Shown: positions 1 through 10,639 of the stretch, piece by piece
Numbering within the stretch: position 1 is the stretch's first letter
Layout: every line of letters starts with the position of its first letter
Assembly: GCA_036898135.1 (NCBI GenBank)
Contig: CM072511.1
Location: 23,841,286 to 23,905,285, forward strand
Source: Oncomelania hupensis
Lineage: Eukaryota; Mollusca; Gastropoda; Littorinimorpha; Pomatiopsidae
DNA: 64,000 bases
Reading direction: 5' to 3'
Translations under genes and position numbers: made by a program
Notes under the pieces: generated by a model
Databases searched by the model: none
What the model was told of the DNA's origin: nothing
The model's input: only the letters and a program-made list of their open reading frames with translations

Positions 1-339
1 ATCCTACATGAAAGTGAGTACCTAGTATGGATTTAGTTTGTGAAAAAAGAAAAAAATAAGAAACAAACTGGCTGTATTAAACCATTTCTTATGCCTACCA
101 AAAATGCAGAGTTTGAAACAAGGCTACTATTCATGAAGTCATTGTGAGAATAACAGGTTAATTCACCCATGCCCGCCTACTCAACAGCGTGAGGTGGTCA
201 TTGTTATACAATCATTGCGAGCTACACAATACTTCATAACAAATTTGACGTAATAGTAGGCTATGCTGGCTGTGCAATTTTAACATAATTACCGAGCAGT
301 GATGACTGTTTTTTAATCAAGAGAAAGGCCATAACTGTT

Positions 340-600
340 ACTTTGAAAATGAATGCCCTTTGGAAATGTTTGCCATGAGCTACCCTGGAGAGGTATGTGT
401 GTGCGTGTGTGTTTGTACTTTTGAATATGTCAGCAGTATTGTGAGGTGATTGAAATAAATACATAGAAGACATAGTGGTGAACTCCGCCAGTGGTTTGTG
501 AGGTCTTCATTGCAATGTCATAGGAAAATGTACCTCATAAAACTGTCCACCTCTCAATCCCGTTAGAGATACCAACCTCATATATGTACATCAACGCAGC
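340..600. repeat. Interspersed repeat R1, copy 1
   Basis: The segment shares an ordered set of motifs with 805-1030 and 5875-6110: a short GT run, then 'gtattgtgaggtgat', then 'aaatacat', then 'gaaaatgtacctcataaaa', then 'caacctcata'. The three copies are clearly related but diverged and carry no shared open frame. No terminal repeats or tail were recognised, so the element class is unknown. Confidence 0.6.
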
Positions 601-804
601 TGATTTTGAAGTGTCTGTAATACTTTGCTCTTCACATGATCAAGCAATCATATTAAACTACATATCGGTTGGTTAGGAAGAAAAAAAGATATTGACGTGT
701 GTAAATAAAAAACAATGAAAATATTTTTATTAAAGAAATTCCAATGCAAAATAAAAACATCAATATTGCATGCAACGGACCAACCAACAGACCGATATTA
801 AATG

Positions 805-1030
805 TATGCTCTTTAAAAATGTATGCCCTGTGCTACCCTTGCGTGGTATGTGTGTGCATATAGTAAGTATGCCAGCGGTATTGTGAGGTGATATAAATAC
901 ATGCATAGGACACTAGAGAATTTGGCAAGGGGGGTTTGAGATAGGTGCTGTGAGGTCATATGAAAATGTATCCCACAAAACCGAGTCTTCCACACAACCT
1001 CATAGTGCTATGTACATAAGTCTTAGAGTT
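805..1030. repeat. Interspersed repeat R1, copy 2
   Basis: This is the second copy of the repeat at 340-600, in the same orientation and only about 200 bases away. It keeps 'gtattgtgaggtgat', 'gaggtcat', 'gaaaatgta' and 'caacctcatag'. It could be a local duplication or an independent insertion. Confidence 0.6.
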
Positions 1031-2042
1031 GGCCGGTGGTTTACTGTACGTCCACTTCACATACACACTCCATCGACACCTCACAGTGCAAAACTTGGAA
1101 GCTGATGGACAAGCATGCATTGGATTTGGATTAAAAAAACGAGTATTTGTAATTAATCAATTGTTATGTTTTATTGTATTAAGATTACTTGAAATCTATA
1201 TGATTAATTTGTAATAATAATTATTATTAAATTTATTTAAAATTATTTTATACACGTTATGTCTTAGTTCAATACATTTATAAAATAACATGCAGTGACC
1301 AAGAATTGCTGAAAATTAACAAGCATACTCTTTGCTACGTACTATATAAAATGTAATAAGCGTATTTTCATAAAATGGCGTATGCCTGTAATTATTCACC
1401 CCGCCTGTATACATAGGTTTCACTCTGTCTCTCTGTCTGTGTGTGTGTGTGTGTGCCCAGCAATATCTCTGGTAATTACAATCCCGCTGAATTCAAACTT
1501 AGCATACAGGTTTCCTTCAATGACTGGTCGATGCACAATTTTAAAAAAATAACATTCTTCACTTTTTCTGAAGGGTCACAGCCTCAATGCAGAGCTAAAA
1601 TCAATAATATATAAAAAAATCTTTGCTGATTATTGCTCGATGGAGCTAATTCTTCAAGTCCCAGGAATGTGTGCAATAAAAAACGGGGTGGATTGACTAA
1701 AAGCATGGCGATGTACGGAAAGTGATGGGTTTTTTGGTGTGGAGTGTGAGTGTATAATGGTCACGTTAGTGTCCTGCACCTGTTAATAATTAACATCTTT
1801 AACATAACTTAGGTACACTTTTAATAACAAAGGTCAAGAGATATGTGTAAGTAATGGTGAAAGAATGTGTATAACATTCTAGCGCGTATGTTGGTATAGA
1901 TCGCAGCACGAGCTCTACCAGGCTGAATAAAAACGCTATATATGTCAAATTAGATTATATTACTTCATTATCTTTTGATCCCCATAACTTCTCGCTCTAT
2001 TCACGTCATTTTAAAGTCATCTTAAAATGAACATGAAAGCAA
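1031..2042. other. AT-rich non-coding stretch
   Basis: No gene is supported. The part around 1400-1560 (a 'ctgtctctctgtctgtgtgtg' type run followed by 'agcaatatctctggtaatt') has the look of a decayed interspersed element that recurs loosely near 41,450 and 59,310, but no ends can be placed. Confidence 0.4.
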
Positions 2043-2265
2043 ATGGCGAGCGTTGCGGTCGAGTGGTAAAACGCGAGACTAACTTTCCTTGTCCATAGGC
2101 TAGAATCCAATGGTTACTGACGGGTGTGGGATCGATCCAGCATGGCATTATGTTTTTTCGAATATTAATTTCTTTCGACTCGGGCAACGTCTCGGGGGTT
2201 TTCTCCGGGTACTTCGGTTTGCTCACCCAGCAAAATAAAAATAAAAAACACAACTAATATTAGGT
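2043..2265 (+). mobile_element. tRNA-derived SINE with conserved central domain
   Basis: The 5' head resembles a Ser/Leu-class tRNA: 'gtcgagtggtaaaacgcg' is a box-A-like D-arm and 'ggatcgatcc' (2129-2138) is a box-B-like T-arm. It is followed by the body motif 'ttttctccgggtacttcgg' (about 2200-2218) and an A-rich end. The same central motif occurs in the SINEs at 24431-24816 and 11113-11310. SINEs of this layout are transcribed by RNA polymerase III from the tRNA-like head and moved by LINE proteins. Acceptor and anticodon stems do not fold cleanly, so this is not a working tRNA. Confidence 0.65.
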
Positions 2266-2507
2266 AGGTTGAATTTGGGTGCGCCACAGGTTGCAATGAC
2301 ACCTTAACCAGGGGAGACGGCCTAGAATTTCCCGATAAAAAGGGACAATAAAATGGGAAAAAATGCTCATCTCAGAAATGAAAATGACAATCCCGCAAAG
2401 GGGAGAGGGGGAAAGGGGAAACTAGCTGACAATGTGACACTAGTCAATGATGAATCTCCTACTTAAGTTGATATTCTGCAGACTGCTTGACTAAAATTAT
2501 TCCAACC

Positions 2508-2925
2508 TATTTGGAAGATCTACAACGAAGAATACAAAGCATGGAGATGAGGTGCTACAGAAGACCTCAGGCCATTTCCTATACTCAGCACATCACCAAC
2601 AACAGACCCACAGACCATCACACTTCCATTGGACAACATGATGACATGCTCACAGTGGTGAAGAAACGGAAACTCCGATGGTATGGCCACGTCACCAGAG
2701 CATCAGGCCTCGCAAAAACCATCTACAAGGCACGGTGCAAGAAGGCAGAAGAAGAGGGAGACAGAAAAAGAGGTGGGAGGACAGCATTCGAGATTGGACT
2801 GGTTTGACACTGAACGAAGCCATGAGGGTTGCTGAGAACAGAGAAAGATGGAGTACGCTGGTTAAACGATCATCTGTGCTGCCCCAACGACCTTTGAGTT
2901 GCGGGATAGGATAGGGTAGGGACAG
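2508..2925 (+). mobile_element. LINE-A 3' fragment (RT C-terminal region), frameshifted
   Basis: The fragment encodes the end of a non-LTR retrotransposon ORF2: residues like 'LQRRIQSMEMRCYRR', 'KKRKLRWYGHVTRASGLAKT' and 'RKRW.D.IR.WTGLTL'. A one-base change near 2720 moves the frame, so two overlapping frames (2487-2807 and 2678-2914) together cover the protein. The 3' end is 'gggataggatagggtaggg', a short-tandem tail shared by every LINE-A copy here. It is truncated at the 5' end, so the clade cannot be settled (RTE-like and jockey-like elements carry similar C-termini). Confidence 0.8.
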
Positions 2926-3087
2926 TATTAAAAAATAACTGTGTAACTCTATACTTTTTCTGAAAAATTAGTACATTTTCTAAACAAATAAAAGGACATT
3001 TTAAAAATATTTTTACTAGTATTTTTTTATTTTTATGTTTTAATTTTGTTAGTTATTTTTTAGTTACTTAAATATTAATCTACTTAC

Positions 3088-3185
3088 CTGATTTATTGTT
3101 TGCAGGACACTTGGCTAATGCAGCCATTAGCTGCCCTCTTCCATAGTGACGGTAGAGAAGCCTTTTTTCAAATCCATTGGTGCAA
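3088..3185 (-). CDS. Candidate host-gene internal exon C (unidentified protein)
   Basis: Read on the minus strand, this segment is preceded by 'tatattttccag' and followed by the consensus donor 'GTAAGTA'. Only one of three frames is open: one leading base, 32 codons and one trailing base, including 'GFEKRLLYRHYGRGQLMAAL'. The leading base completes the codon left by exon B (5188-5307, two trailing bases), so the splice phases agree. The peptide composition is globular and not repeat-like. I do not recognise the family. The next exon must start with two bases and was not found between here and the left edge. Confidence 0.5.
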
Positions 3186-3449
3186 CTGGAAAATATAGAG
3201 AAAAAACATGTGTGATAGTAGTTTATAATTAGAACCTCAGCTTCATAAATTAATTTAATGCATCCAATTGAGAGTAACAGCAGAAGATTGTGCTACCCTA
3301 AGCAGAACATGTTTAAAGCTGCAAGGCGTCCAGTGCGGTAGCAATGGAGTTCGCATGTGTAAAATAATGTTTGCTTTCAGTTATGTTCTTGTGAATAGCA
3401 TAATTAGGTGTTACAAACAAGCGTCTTTCTCGCTGTTCCTTTTGACTAT

Positions 3450-4330
3450 TTTAGCCTCTACTAGCGAGGCACCTCCACTTATCAACCAGGCTGGGTCGAT
3501 GGCTGTGGCGTGCGAATACGATTCCAGGTCTCGTGGTCGGCGGTGGCAGTACAGAAGTTGAAACCGCGGCAGTCGTCGTCTCAGCTTGCGCAGGGGCGCT
3601 TTCTGCTCCGTCGGAGGACTTGTCCGCAGTTCTTGCCATTCTCTGAAATCGAGACGATCGGGAGCCCAAAGATGGTGCAGCTCTGCTTCTTGCAGAAATT
3701 AATTCCAGGAGACGTTCAGACGCGCGGACACTGCGGCGTGCCGATAGGAGGAGGATGCACCGTCCTGTGGGTGGCAGTCCAGAAGTTGAAGCCACCGCAG
3801 CTGTCCGCGAGAGATTCCGACACGACTCTCCACTTCACACTACAACTTTCATCTTCTCTATTGTTGGGCTCCTCTGGCCGGGCGGCGGTTGCTCTGCGTG
3901 GAAGGGCCCTCCTCGTTCCGTCTCCGTCTCCGTCTGCCCGGCCTCTGGCTGCCCATTACCTTTTTTTAACTATTGGGCGACGTGGAGTTCCCTGTGGAGA
4001 GTGGCGACCTCCGGACAACAGGTGTTTTCACCGCCAGCGGCATTCTGCGTTTTGCCTACCCTCCTTCACGTGGCCTCTACTTGGTCATCTTCTTGCGGCT
4101 CCATCGGCCCATTCTTCTACGGCCTCCTCGGCACCTTTCGTCCGGCCTTTCCGTGGCGTCCTGTTTGGCACCCTTACAGTCATTTTCGCAGCTGCTTCGT
4201 GCGCTCCAGACCCCATGCATTCGCACTTCACTTTCCGTCCTGATTCATCGTGCCTTCATTATCTGAATGTCGCAGCTCGCTTTTGAAGTCACCATCCTAC
4301 CGCAACACGTCTTCTTACATCATACTGCCT
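3450..4330. other. GC-rich island with broken open frames, inside a putative intron
   Basis: Base composition rises sharply above the AT-rich flanks. Two related blocks occur on the plus strand ('ggtggcagtacagaagttga' near 3541 and 'ggtggcagtccagaagttga' near 3769), each translatable as 'VGGS.EVE.' followed by alanine/valine-rich sequence. Between them a frame reads 'REPKDGAALLLAEINSRRRS' after one stop codon. This looks like a degraded coding region, perhaps the first ORF of a retroelement, but no known motif such as a CCHC knuckle is visible. It sits between candidate exons B and C of the minus-strand gene. Confidence 0.35.
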
Positions 4331-4791
4331 TCACTCATCCAGTCCCCTATACGCTCCGTTTCCGGGAACGGTAATCTACTTAACGCAACGCACCTCCACT
4401 CACTGCCGCAATGACCCGACAGCAGGCGCAACATCATGCCAGTCTCTCACATGCCTCACAAACTGTTGGTGTTGGTTGTTGAATATACTATGCAGCAAAT
4501 ACATTATTTTGAGTGTCTACCTATTGTAGGCCTGTCAATATTGGTTTGTAATTACATACCCCAGGTATGCTACTACTATTGATAAAGTCAGAAATACAGT
4601 GATAATAATGATGGTGGTAATGCTCTAAAAAATAACACAAGACATGCTTACAAAAATATGCATAACACAGTAGAATACTTATCTCATTGACTCCAATCAA
4701 TGTATACATCCAATGAATAATACACGAGTAAAACTCACAACACTTATGACGATCTTCTAATGTATACGTGATTGCTTTGCCTCTGAATGTT
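4331..4791. other. No feature recognised
   Basis: AT-rich sequence without supported genes or clear repeats. On the minus strand it lies directly downstream of the short open frames at 4792-5089. Confidence 0.4.
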
Positions 4792-4904
4792 CTAAAACTT
4801 TGTTTGATTAAAAGAAATGTTCAACAGATTTATAACTAAGTCTTCAAACTTTGTGGCTTCAATATTTGGGTCCCAAATATACTCAGACCACTCAGCATTA
4901 GAAC
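4792..4904 (-). CDS. Possible terminal exon, unidentified
   Basis: After a possible acceptor ('gattgacgtggtag') the minus strand stays open for 37 codons, including 'GSNAEWSEYIWDPNIEATKF', and ends with TAG. The composition is protein-like. It lies just downstream of the start-like frame at 5000-5089 and may belong to the same small gene or transposon relic. It does not fit the splice phase of exon B. Low confidence. Confidence 0.22.
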
Positions 4905-4999
4905 CTACCACGTCAATCAAAAAAATCGATCAACATTTTACAATTAAAGTCGGTAGATAAGAGCACCACACTCATAAATATCACTCTTATTATCAACAT

Positions 5000-5089
5000 T
5001 TAAGTCCTGAAGTCCTGAGCATGATATATCGCTAATTCGTCTAATAAATCTGTAAAACCATCAACACTATCACTGTCAAAGTCCGCCAT
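5000..5089 (-). pseudogene. Short start-like ORF with acidic N-terminus, frameshifted by an 8-bp duplication
   Basis: The minus strand starts with a good initiation context (ATGGCGGAC) and reads 'MADFDSDSVDGFTDLLDELA' before stopping after 29 codons. The stop follows a tandem duplication of AGTCCTGA (5003-5010 and 5011-5018). Beyond the duplication another frame continues for about 20 codons ('NVDNKSDIYECGALIYRL') before its own stop. This suggests that the duplication broke a longer ORF. Acidic starts of this sort occur in several DNA-transposon proteins and in ordinary genes, so the origin is open. Confidence 0.35.
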
Positions 5090-5187
5090 TACGATCGCGA
5101 AAATGTGCGACAAATATCCATTCATAAATCGAAAGAAATAGATCTAGAACGCTGATGCAAATCAAACATGTTCAGATGACACCTTAC

Positions 5188-5307
5188 CTCTTTCTAACTC
5201 CAAAGTGACAGAAACCGACTGCAGATTCATCATACATTGTAGGCTGTAGACTCACGACTGTAGATTTGCCATAGCTGCCATCTAGTATAGATGCATGCAG
5301 AGCATTT
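5188..5307 (-). CDS. Candidate host-gene internal exon B (unidentified protein)
   Basis: On the minus strand this 120-base exon follows a strong acceptor ('ttatttttctttcag') and ends at donor GTAAGG. One frame is open across all 39 codons, with one leading and two trailing bases, including 'NALHASILDGSYGKSTVVSL' and 'DESAVGFCHFGVRK'. The other two frames contain stops. The phases match exon A upstream (two trailing bases) and exon C downstream (one leading base). 'GSYGKST' superficially resembles a P-loop, but the spacing is not the classical GxxxxGK[ST]. The protein family was not recognised. Confidence 0.55.
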
Positions 5308-5753
5308 CTGAAAGAAAAATAATAGAAATGTGTGCTATAACACAGCAAAATCTGTGGAAAGCAAAAGTATTTTTTTCTTCTTCATTCTTGCTCTTTCAAA
5401 ACTGTTTGCTGACTGCCTGTAAACTTCATATAGTAGTACCTTGTAAACTGAAAGAATGAAGTAAAAAAAAAAAAGAAAAACAACAACAGAAATAAATATA
5501 TTTATTACTAAAGATATGTAAGGGTGAATCAAAGGTGCATGATGCTCGCCAATGGCGAAATAGGTCACATTTGGTGATTCCGTGTTGTGTTGTGTGGTGG
5601 CTTTGTGTACCTTACAGATACAAAGGTATCATGAAAATGTCCATGGTAAGAAATTACTCAATCTAGATCTACCTATATCTACAAATGAATCAACCAACTG
5701 ATTATGGCTGCTCAACCCAAGAAGAAGAAGCAAATTACATTTTCAACACATAC

Positions 5754-5809
5754 CTGAAGTATGGGTTCCGGCAATGAAAAATCTTGAAAAGACGCTCGGT
5801 TGCGCTCGC
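5754..5809 (-). CDS. Candidate host-gene exon A (unidentified protein)
   Basis: The minus strand shows acceptor 'gctctgaaattatcag' and donor 'GTATGTG' around 56 bases that read 18 codons plus two bases, including 'ERLFKIFHCRNPYF'. The two trailing bases fit exon B. The acceptor has a weak pyrimidine tract, and this exon is the least certain of the three. The preceding exon should end in phase 0 and was not located. Confidence 0.38.
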
Positions 5810-5874
5810 CTGATAATTTCAGAGCCAATCAAAAAAGCGGCAATTTTAGAGAGAGAGGCAGGGTCAAAACTGAA

Positions 5875-6106
5875 AAGTACACACAGGCTCCCAGCAAAAA
5901 TCCGTGTGTGTGTGTGTAGGTGGTCGCTCTCCAACGGTTTTGTGAGGTGGTTGAGATAAATGTATAGGCGATATACTTGGTAGCTCAGCACGCGGTTTCT
6001 GAGGTCAGCACTGTGAGGTCACGGGAAAATGTACCTCATAAAATTTTGTACCTCAGAAGCCCGTCAGAAAGTCTTACACACAACCTCATAACCTACGGTA
6101 CGTAGA

Positions 6107-6110
<4 letters not shown>
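5875..6110. repeat. Interspersed repeat R1, copy 3, ending in a CA microsatellite
   Basis: Contains the R1 motif series ('ttttgtgaggtggttgagat', 'gaaaatgtacctcataaaa', 'caacctcata') in the same order and orientation as 340-600 and 805-1030. It runs straight into a pure CA repeat of about 60 bases (6109-6169). Confidence 0.6.

Positions 6111-6169
<59 letters not shown>
6109..6169. repeat. (CA)n microsatellite
   Basis: About 30 uninterrupted CA units. It lies between R1 copy 3 and a minus-strand LINE C-terminal fragment and may be the expanded GT-rich 3' UTR of that LINE, as in the other copies at 10.6, 14.5 and 37.0 kb. Confidence 0.95.
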
Positions 6170-6171
<2 letters not shown>

Positions 6172-6221
6172 ACAGAGCCACATACACGCACACACACTTA
6201 TACAAAGTACAACACGAATTT

Positions 6222-6345
6222 ACATTGTGGTGTCATCAAAGGAACGTTTGAACAGATGGGTCTTGAGGCCAGAACGAAAGGCAGCAGATGTTTGGGAAAA
6301 ATGGAGAGACATGGGAAGGGAGTTCCAGACGGTGGGAGCAGAAAA
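6222..6345 (-). mobile_element. CR1-like LINE, extreme C-terminal fragment
   Basis: Minus-strand translation gives 'AFSFSAPTVWNSLPMSL' followed by 'FRSGLKTHLFK'. The pattern FS..AP..WNSLP...FK..LKTHLF is the conserved end of CR1/jockey-type LINE ORF2 proteins. Everything upstream of it is missing, so the fragment is dead. Confidence 0.7.
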
Positions 6346-6469
6346 GGAAAATGCTGATTGCTCTATATATAGTATAATAAAGTATGAAGATCATTTGATG
6401 CTCAGCATGACAAGAACAAGCTTAGCCTCAGAAATTGACAATAATTATGCTCTTGCGTTCAAGTGACAC

Positions 6470-7019
6470 ATTTTCTTCCATAATCTTACATTATGGTTGA
6501 TCCTTTTGCCCTCTTTCGGTCATAATCAAGTGAATCATTTGTTTGTTTTCTCTTTACATTTGTTAATTATTTTAGGCGTGGTGTAAAATTTAAAATATTG
6601 GGGAGAAGGGATGTAGTTTTCAGTCAATAGATTGTAAGATTCATAAGTGATTGAGCGCCTTTAACTGCCGTTTGTAGCTTGATTGCATTGTTTACGTTGC
6701 ATCTGTTTTGCCATCGGGCGATGAGTGTTGAACTTCTGTACCCATTGTCCCGGTAGTGGTAAAAGGTCATTGACTACTTGCTTGTTGAAAGATTGTGTTG
6801 TGCCGAATACAGTAGCAGGCCAATTATTCTACGATTTTGTACTGCGGTGTCCTATTTTGTCATTTGTGTACATAGTTGTAAATAGTATATTTTTGTCTTT
6901 TTTGTAATTTATGTACATAGTTGTAAATAGTTCGTACCTTTACTGTCCCGTCTTTTGGTGTATTGTAGCAAAAGTGATGTTTCATCGAGTGCATGTATTT
7001 ATATGTAATGACTATGTAA
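6470..7019. other. No gene recognised
   Basis: AT-rich unique sequence. It contains an imperfect direct duplication: 'gtacatagttgtaaatag' occurs at about 6869 and again at about 6913. No coding exon is supported. Confidence 0.4.
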
Positions 7020-7068
7020 AGCGTGGTGAGTCTGGTCATAGGCTGGAGTACCCGCTATATAAAAATCC

Positions 7069-7100
<32 letters not shown>
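7020..7100 (+). mobile_element. LINE/SINE 3' tail with (TTA)n
   Basis: 'ggctggagtacccgctatataaaaatcc' type sequence (near 7040-7068) leads into about ten TTA units (7070-7100). The 'gctatataaa' plus TTA/ATT tail recurs in both orientations across the window (28020-28160, 37500-37540) and marks the 3' ends of the CR1-like LINEs and SINEs that share their tails. Confidence 0.55.
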
Positions 7101-9735
7101 CCAGACCGTTGAAGGCGAAATAAATGTGCAGCTGTTTCTGTTTGTGCCATCTTCACTGATTGAGATACCGAAAGGAGTAAGAATGTCTGGTTTGTTTGAT
7201 CCACACAAAGAAGGCGGGCGGTTTGGAACATGTGTAGAGCTTCCAGACTTCGTTTATGCTATGAAGAAGAATTATGTCTAGATTTTGGTATAGGTAGGTA
7301 GACATTGCGCTGATAGTGCTGGACGGTGTGTTGGCGTTGTTGTTGTTGAACATTTCTCGGTGGCCACTTTTGGGAATATTGCAGTGAAACGGCATTGGGT
7401 GGTAGCACTCGGAGCTGCTTAATGCAGCTTTAATATGTTACGAGTTTTAATAAATGTTAAGACTTTGTTTTCTCTGTTTGTTTTATGACGGCGCTGTGCA
7501 GCTAAGGTCGTGTAATCAAGCTAATGGATGGATGCGGATTTCGATGTTACAGCGCTTTGAATAAATTGTCGTACAACTTATATGTATATAATGCTTACGT
7601 CTTGTTAGGCCTATAATATACATGTATGTATATAATAAACTAATTTTGATACTAATTTTCAGCAGTGGATTGTGCTGTTTTATAAAACTCAGCATATGCT
7701 GTAAATTGTAATTCATTTGCAGTTTGTAATATCCGGAAATCTGCGCAAGGCTTTTATTGTATTAATTATTGTGACATATAATAAATGGCCTTGCGGTTTC
7801 CGTTTTACAGTTTTGTTAGCAGCTGATAAACGTAGAATTCCGGATTACGTTTTCAATGCTTCCTTCTTGCTAGGCATATTACACATAATATAATACACAC
7901 ATTACACTGGTACACATTTGTCTCGGTAATGGAGTGTGCGTTATTGCATTGTGGTAAACGTTAATGCTATAGTTTTTATTGCGGCTCAGAACGTTTTCAT
8001 TGCGATTTGACCTTTTGTTTTGAGCGCGCGATATTTTGAATATTCAGTGTGACCTCACCTACATGAGCGTTGTAGCATTGCCCGTAGAGCTTTGAGACGC
8101 GACATATGGGTGCCATCATACATGTATGATGCTGGGAAAATGGCTGCTGCTGCTGCTGCTGCTGCAGAAGGAAATATCTGTGAATAAAAAATGCGACTGA
8201 GCCTCCCTCACTCTATATGACGGTGGCCTTATCCCTGTGCCGCCGCGTTCGCTGTACTGCTGTGATGCTGCTGTGCTCGCCGAAGTCTGTGTCAGCTGCT
8301 TGATACGTTTTCCAGCATCCCTGTGATGTGGGAGTCTCTCTCAAGCTGTGCTATAGACGTACAGTGTTCTGTGTGTTTACTGTCTGGTGCGTACGCTTAA
8401 GACTGCTTGATTCATGTGCTTATAGAATTCTTCATTGACCGATAGCACTTGTTTTGACTTTCTCTGTCACTATCACTGTGTGGCAACACTTGTCTTTGAA
8501 TGGTATTGGTAGGTATAGTATAATATATGTAGAAAAACGAAGAGTTGTGTGTAGAAAAGAATCGTTTGCATTTTTGTGTTTCGTTTCTATGCTAAATCGT
8601 TTTGGTTACATTTTGTAGTGTTTGGTTGAGTATGAAATAGCTGTAAGTTTCTTTCACACATTCAGCGCAGACGTCACATTGACTGTTTTCGGTATACCTA
8701 TTGATCGCCTATGATTCACTCTGGTCTTGCGAGTGAGCGAGTTCCTAGTTACTCGTGGGTTGATTATTCAGCGTTGGGACATTTTGTTCCAGATCGAAGC
8801 TTTTCCTGGGATAGAAATCTCTGAGAGAGTGGCAGGTTGGGCCTTAGCCGTCTTAAATCCTTAATCTAGAGAAATCATTCGATATATCCCATATTTTAGA
8901 ATAATGAGAAACAAATAGGTATGTCATAAATCAAAAGAATGATAATATGAACAACAAAACAAACTAAACAAAACAGTGCAAATTTGCCTGTTTTGTTTCA
9001 GGACTGTTTCAGGAATTTAGGCATTTGAACCTTGGTTTGTAGAGAGGACCTCAGACCGTCATGGCTCTTCAGATTCCTGTACGATAATCGAATTTAATCG
9101 TACATTTTGTGGCGTGATTTTTGTGTTTCATGGCACGTGATAGTTTCTTTTTCCTCAAGGTCATAATTTGAGAAAGTTTTACTTGGGAGTCTGTTGATGC
9201 TATATAAGCAAAGCGCAACAGGCACAAGATGCTAGATAGTATACATAAATATATTGAACAAAGCTGCAGCAGCAACAATGTGGAGAAACTGGTTAGCAGT
9301 GTTTGCTTTTGCAGTTGAGTCAGACTCATAGACGCAAACATTATGTGACGTGTGTTCGCGCCTGTTCCATAAAGACTAGAGTAAATCTTGCACCGTTTGG
9401 CAACAGACGTAGATAAGCTATAACTGTTCTGACACTGAAGGAAGTTATTTCAATAACCCTTTTTTCATGTCTGTGTCTGAGAAAGAAATAATTGATAAAT
9501 AGAAACATGCAGACACAAGTCTTGCACTGTATGTTTTGTTTTAAACATCCTCATATGGATAAGCTTGAACAGTTCTCGCACGGAAGGAAATTATTTAAAT
9601 CAATATGCGTGTGTGTTGAAATATAAAAAAAAGTTAACGAGCTATGATTTTCCTTGTTTGTTGTAGCAAAACAAGCGTCTTTGATAACTAAATACGTTCG
9701 CTCGATTAAATAAATGATTATTTTTTCTGTGACAT
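7101..9735. other. Long unique non-coding stretch with a short GCT repeat
   Basis: No gene is firmly supported. At 8140 an ATG followed by eight GCT-type codons forms a 15-codon ORF (poly-alanine then 'EGNICE'), and the next 250 bases are locally richer in CpG, which could mark a 5' UTR or promoter. A minus-strand frame at 7153-7395 has ordinary composition but lacks clear splice sites or homology. Confidence 0.35.
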
Positions 9736-9815
9736 GTGTGTGTGTGTGTGTGTGTGTGTGCGTGCGTCGGTGTGTTTGTATGTGTGCGTGCATGTGTGTG
9801 TGTGTTCGCGCGCGT
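9736..9815. repeat. (TG)n microsatellite, interrupted
   Basis: GT-rich alternating sequence with occasional C substitutions. The open frames through it are artefacts of the repeat. Confidence 0.9.
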
Positions 9816-10109
9816 AACTCTCAACAAAGTGGGAAACATCCTTATGAAACGGACATTTTGTGTTTCACTACGCTGCTTCAAAACTGTTTTGCGTTGATGC
9901 ATCAGTCAGCACTTATTAAATTGGTAGTTTCATATTCTTGTTTCTTAAATCAACACTAACTTTTCAATTTTAAAATTCCCCAATTTTTCCTAGTCATTTA
10001 TTTATTATTTATTAATTTGTTGGTTGTTTCCTGGATTCATTCCTAAATTTGGAGATCATCGATGGTCTGTTAAAAAGTGATTGGTGTGAATGGTCCCTTG
10101 TTTTAGTGT

Positions 10110-10141
10110 AGTAATAATGATAATAATAATAATAATAATAA

Positions 10142-10172
<31 letters not shown>

Positions 10173-10355
10173 AAGAAGAAGAAGAAGAAGAAGAAGAAGA
10201 AAAAAAGAAGAAGAAAAGAAAACTGGATGCTATATACGCGCTTTTTTTTTTCCAAATCAGCAATCAGGCTCAAAGCACGGCGATCTTTACCAACATACAC
10301 GCTCACAGGTTTCAGCCAGTCTCAAACACACAACAAACACATCTTTCACCCAAGC

Positions 10356-10360
<5 letters not shown>
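10110..10360 (-). mobile_element. SINE 3' portion between AAT and AAG microsatellites
   Basis: The sequence around 10215-10350 ('caatcaggctcaaagc.cgg', 'caacatacacgctca', 'caaacacacaacaaacacat') matches 24450-24560, the 3' part of a full tRNA-SINE. Both copies end against a GAA/AAG run on the minus strand, so that run is the element's tail. Here the tail has expanded (10143-10205) and is joined to an ATA run (10118-10142). Confidence 0.6.
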
Positions 10361-10435
<75 letters not shown>

Positions 10436-10489
10436 CATTTGTACTGCGCCATCCTCATAGAAAAAAAAATATATATAAAAAAAAAAAAA

Positions 10490-10536
<47 letters not shown>
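10356..10536. repeat. (AAT)n and (AAAT)n microsatellites
   Basis: About 26 AAT units (10356-10434), then 'acatttgtactgcgcca' and an AAAT run (10489-10536). Read on the minus strand, 'ggcgcagtacaaatgt' plus ATT units is the 3' terminus of the CR1-like LINE at 10640-11110; the same terminus is found at 14349-14450. Confidence 0.9.
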
Positions 10537-10639
10537 AGCGAAAACAAAATATGACATGTACCAAATCAGAACACAAACACACACACAACACGCACGCACA
10601 CACACACACACACCGACTATTTTTGTGTTTTAAGTATTT

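Noticed and set aside
10012..10611. Open frames of poly-Ser, poly-Ile, poly-Leu and poly-Arg
   Set aside because: They are translations of AAG, AAT and AAAT microsatellites in all frames and both strands.
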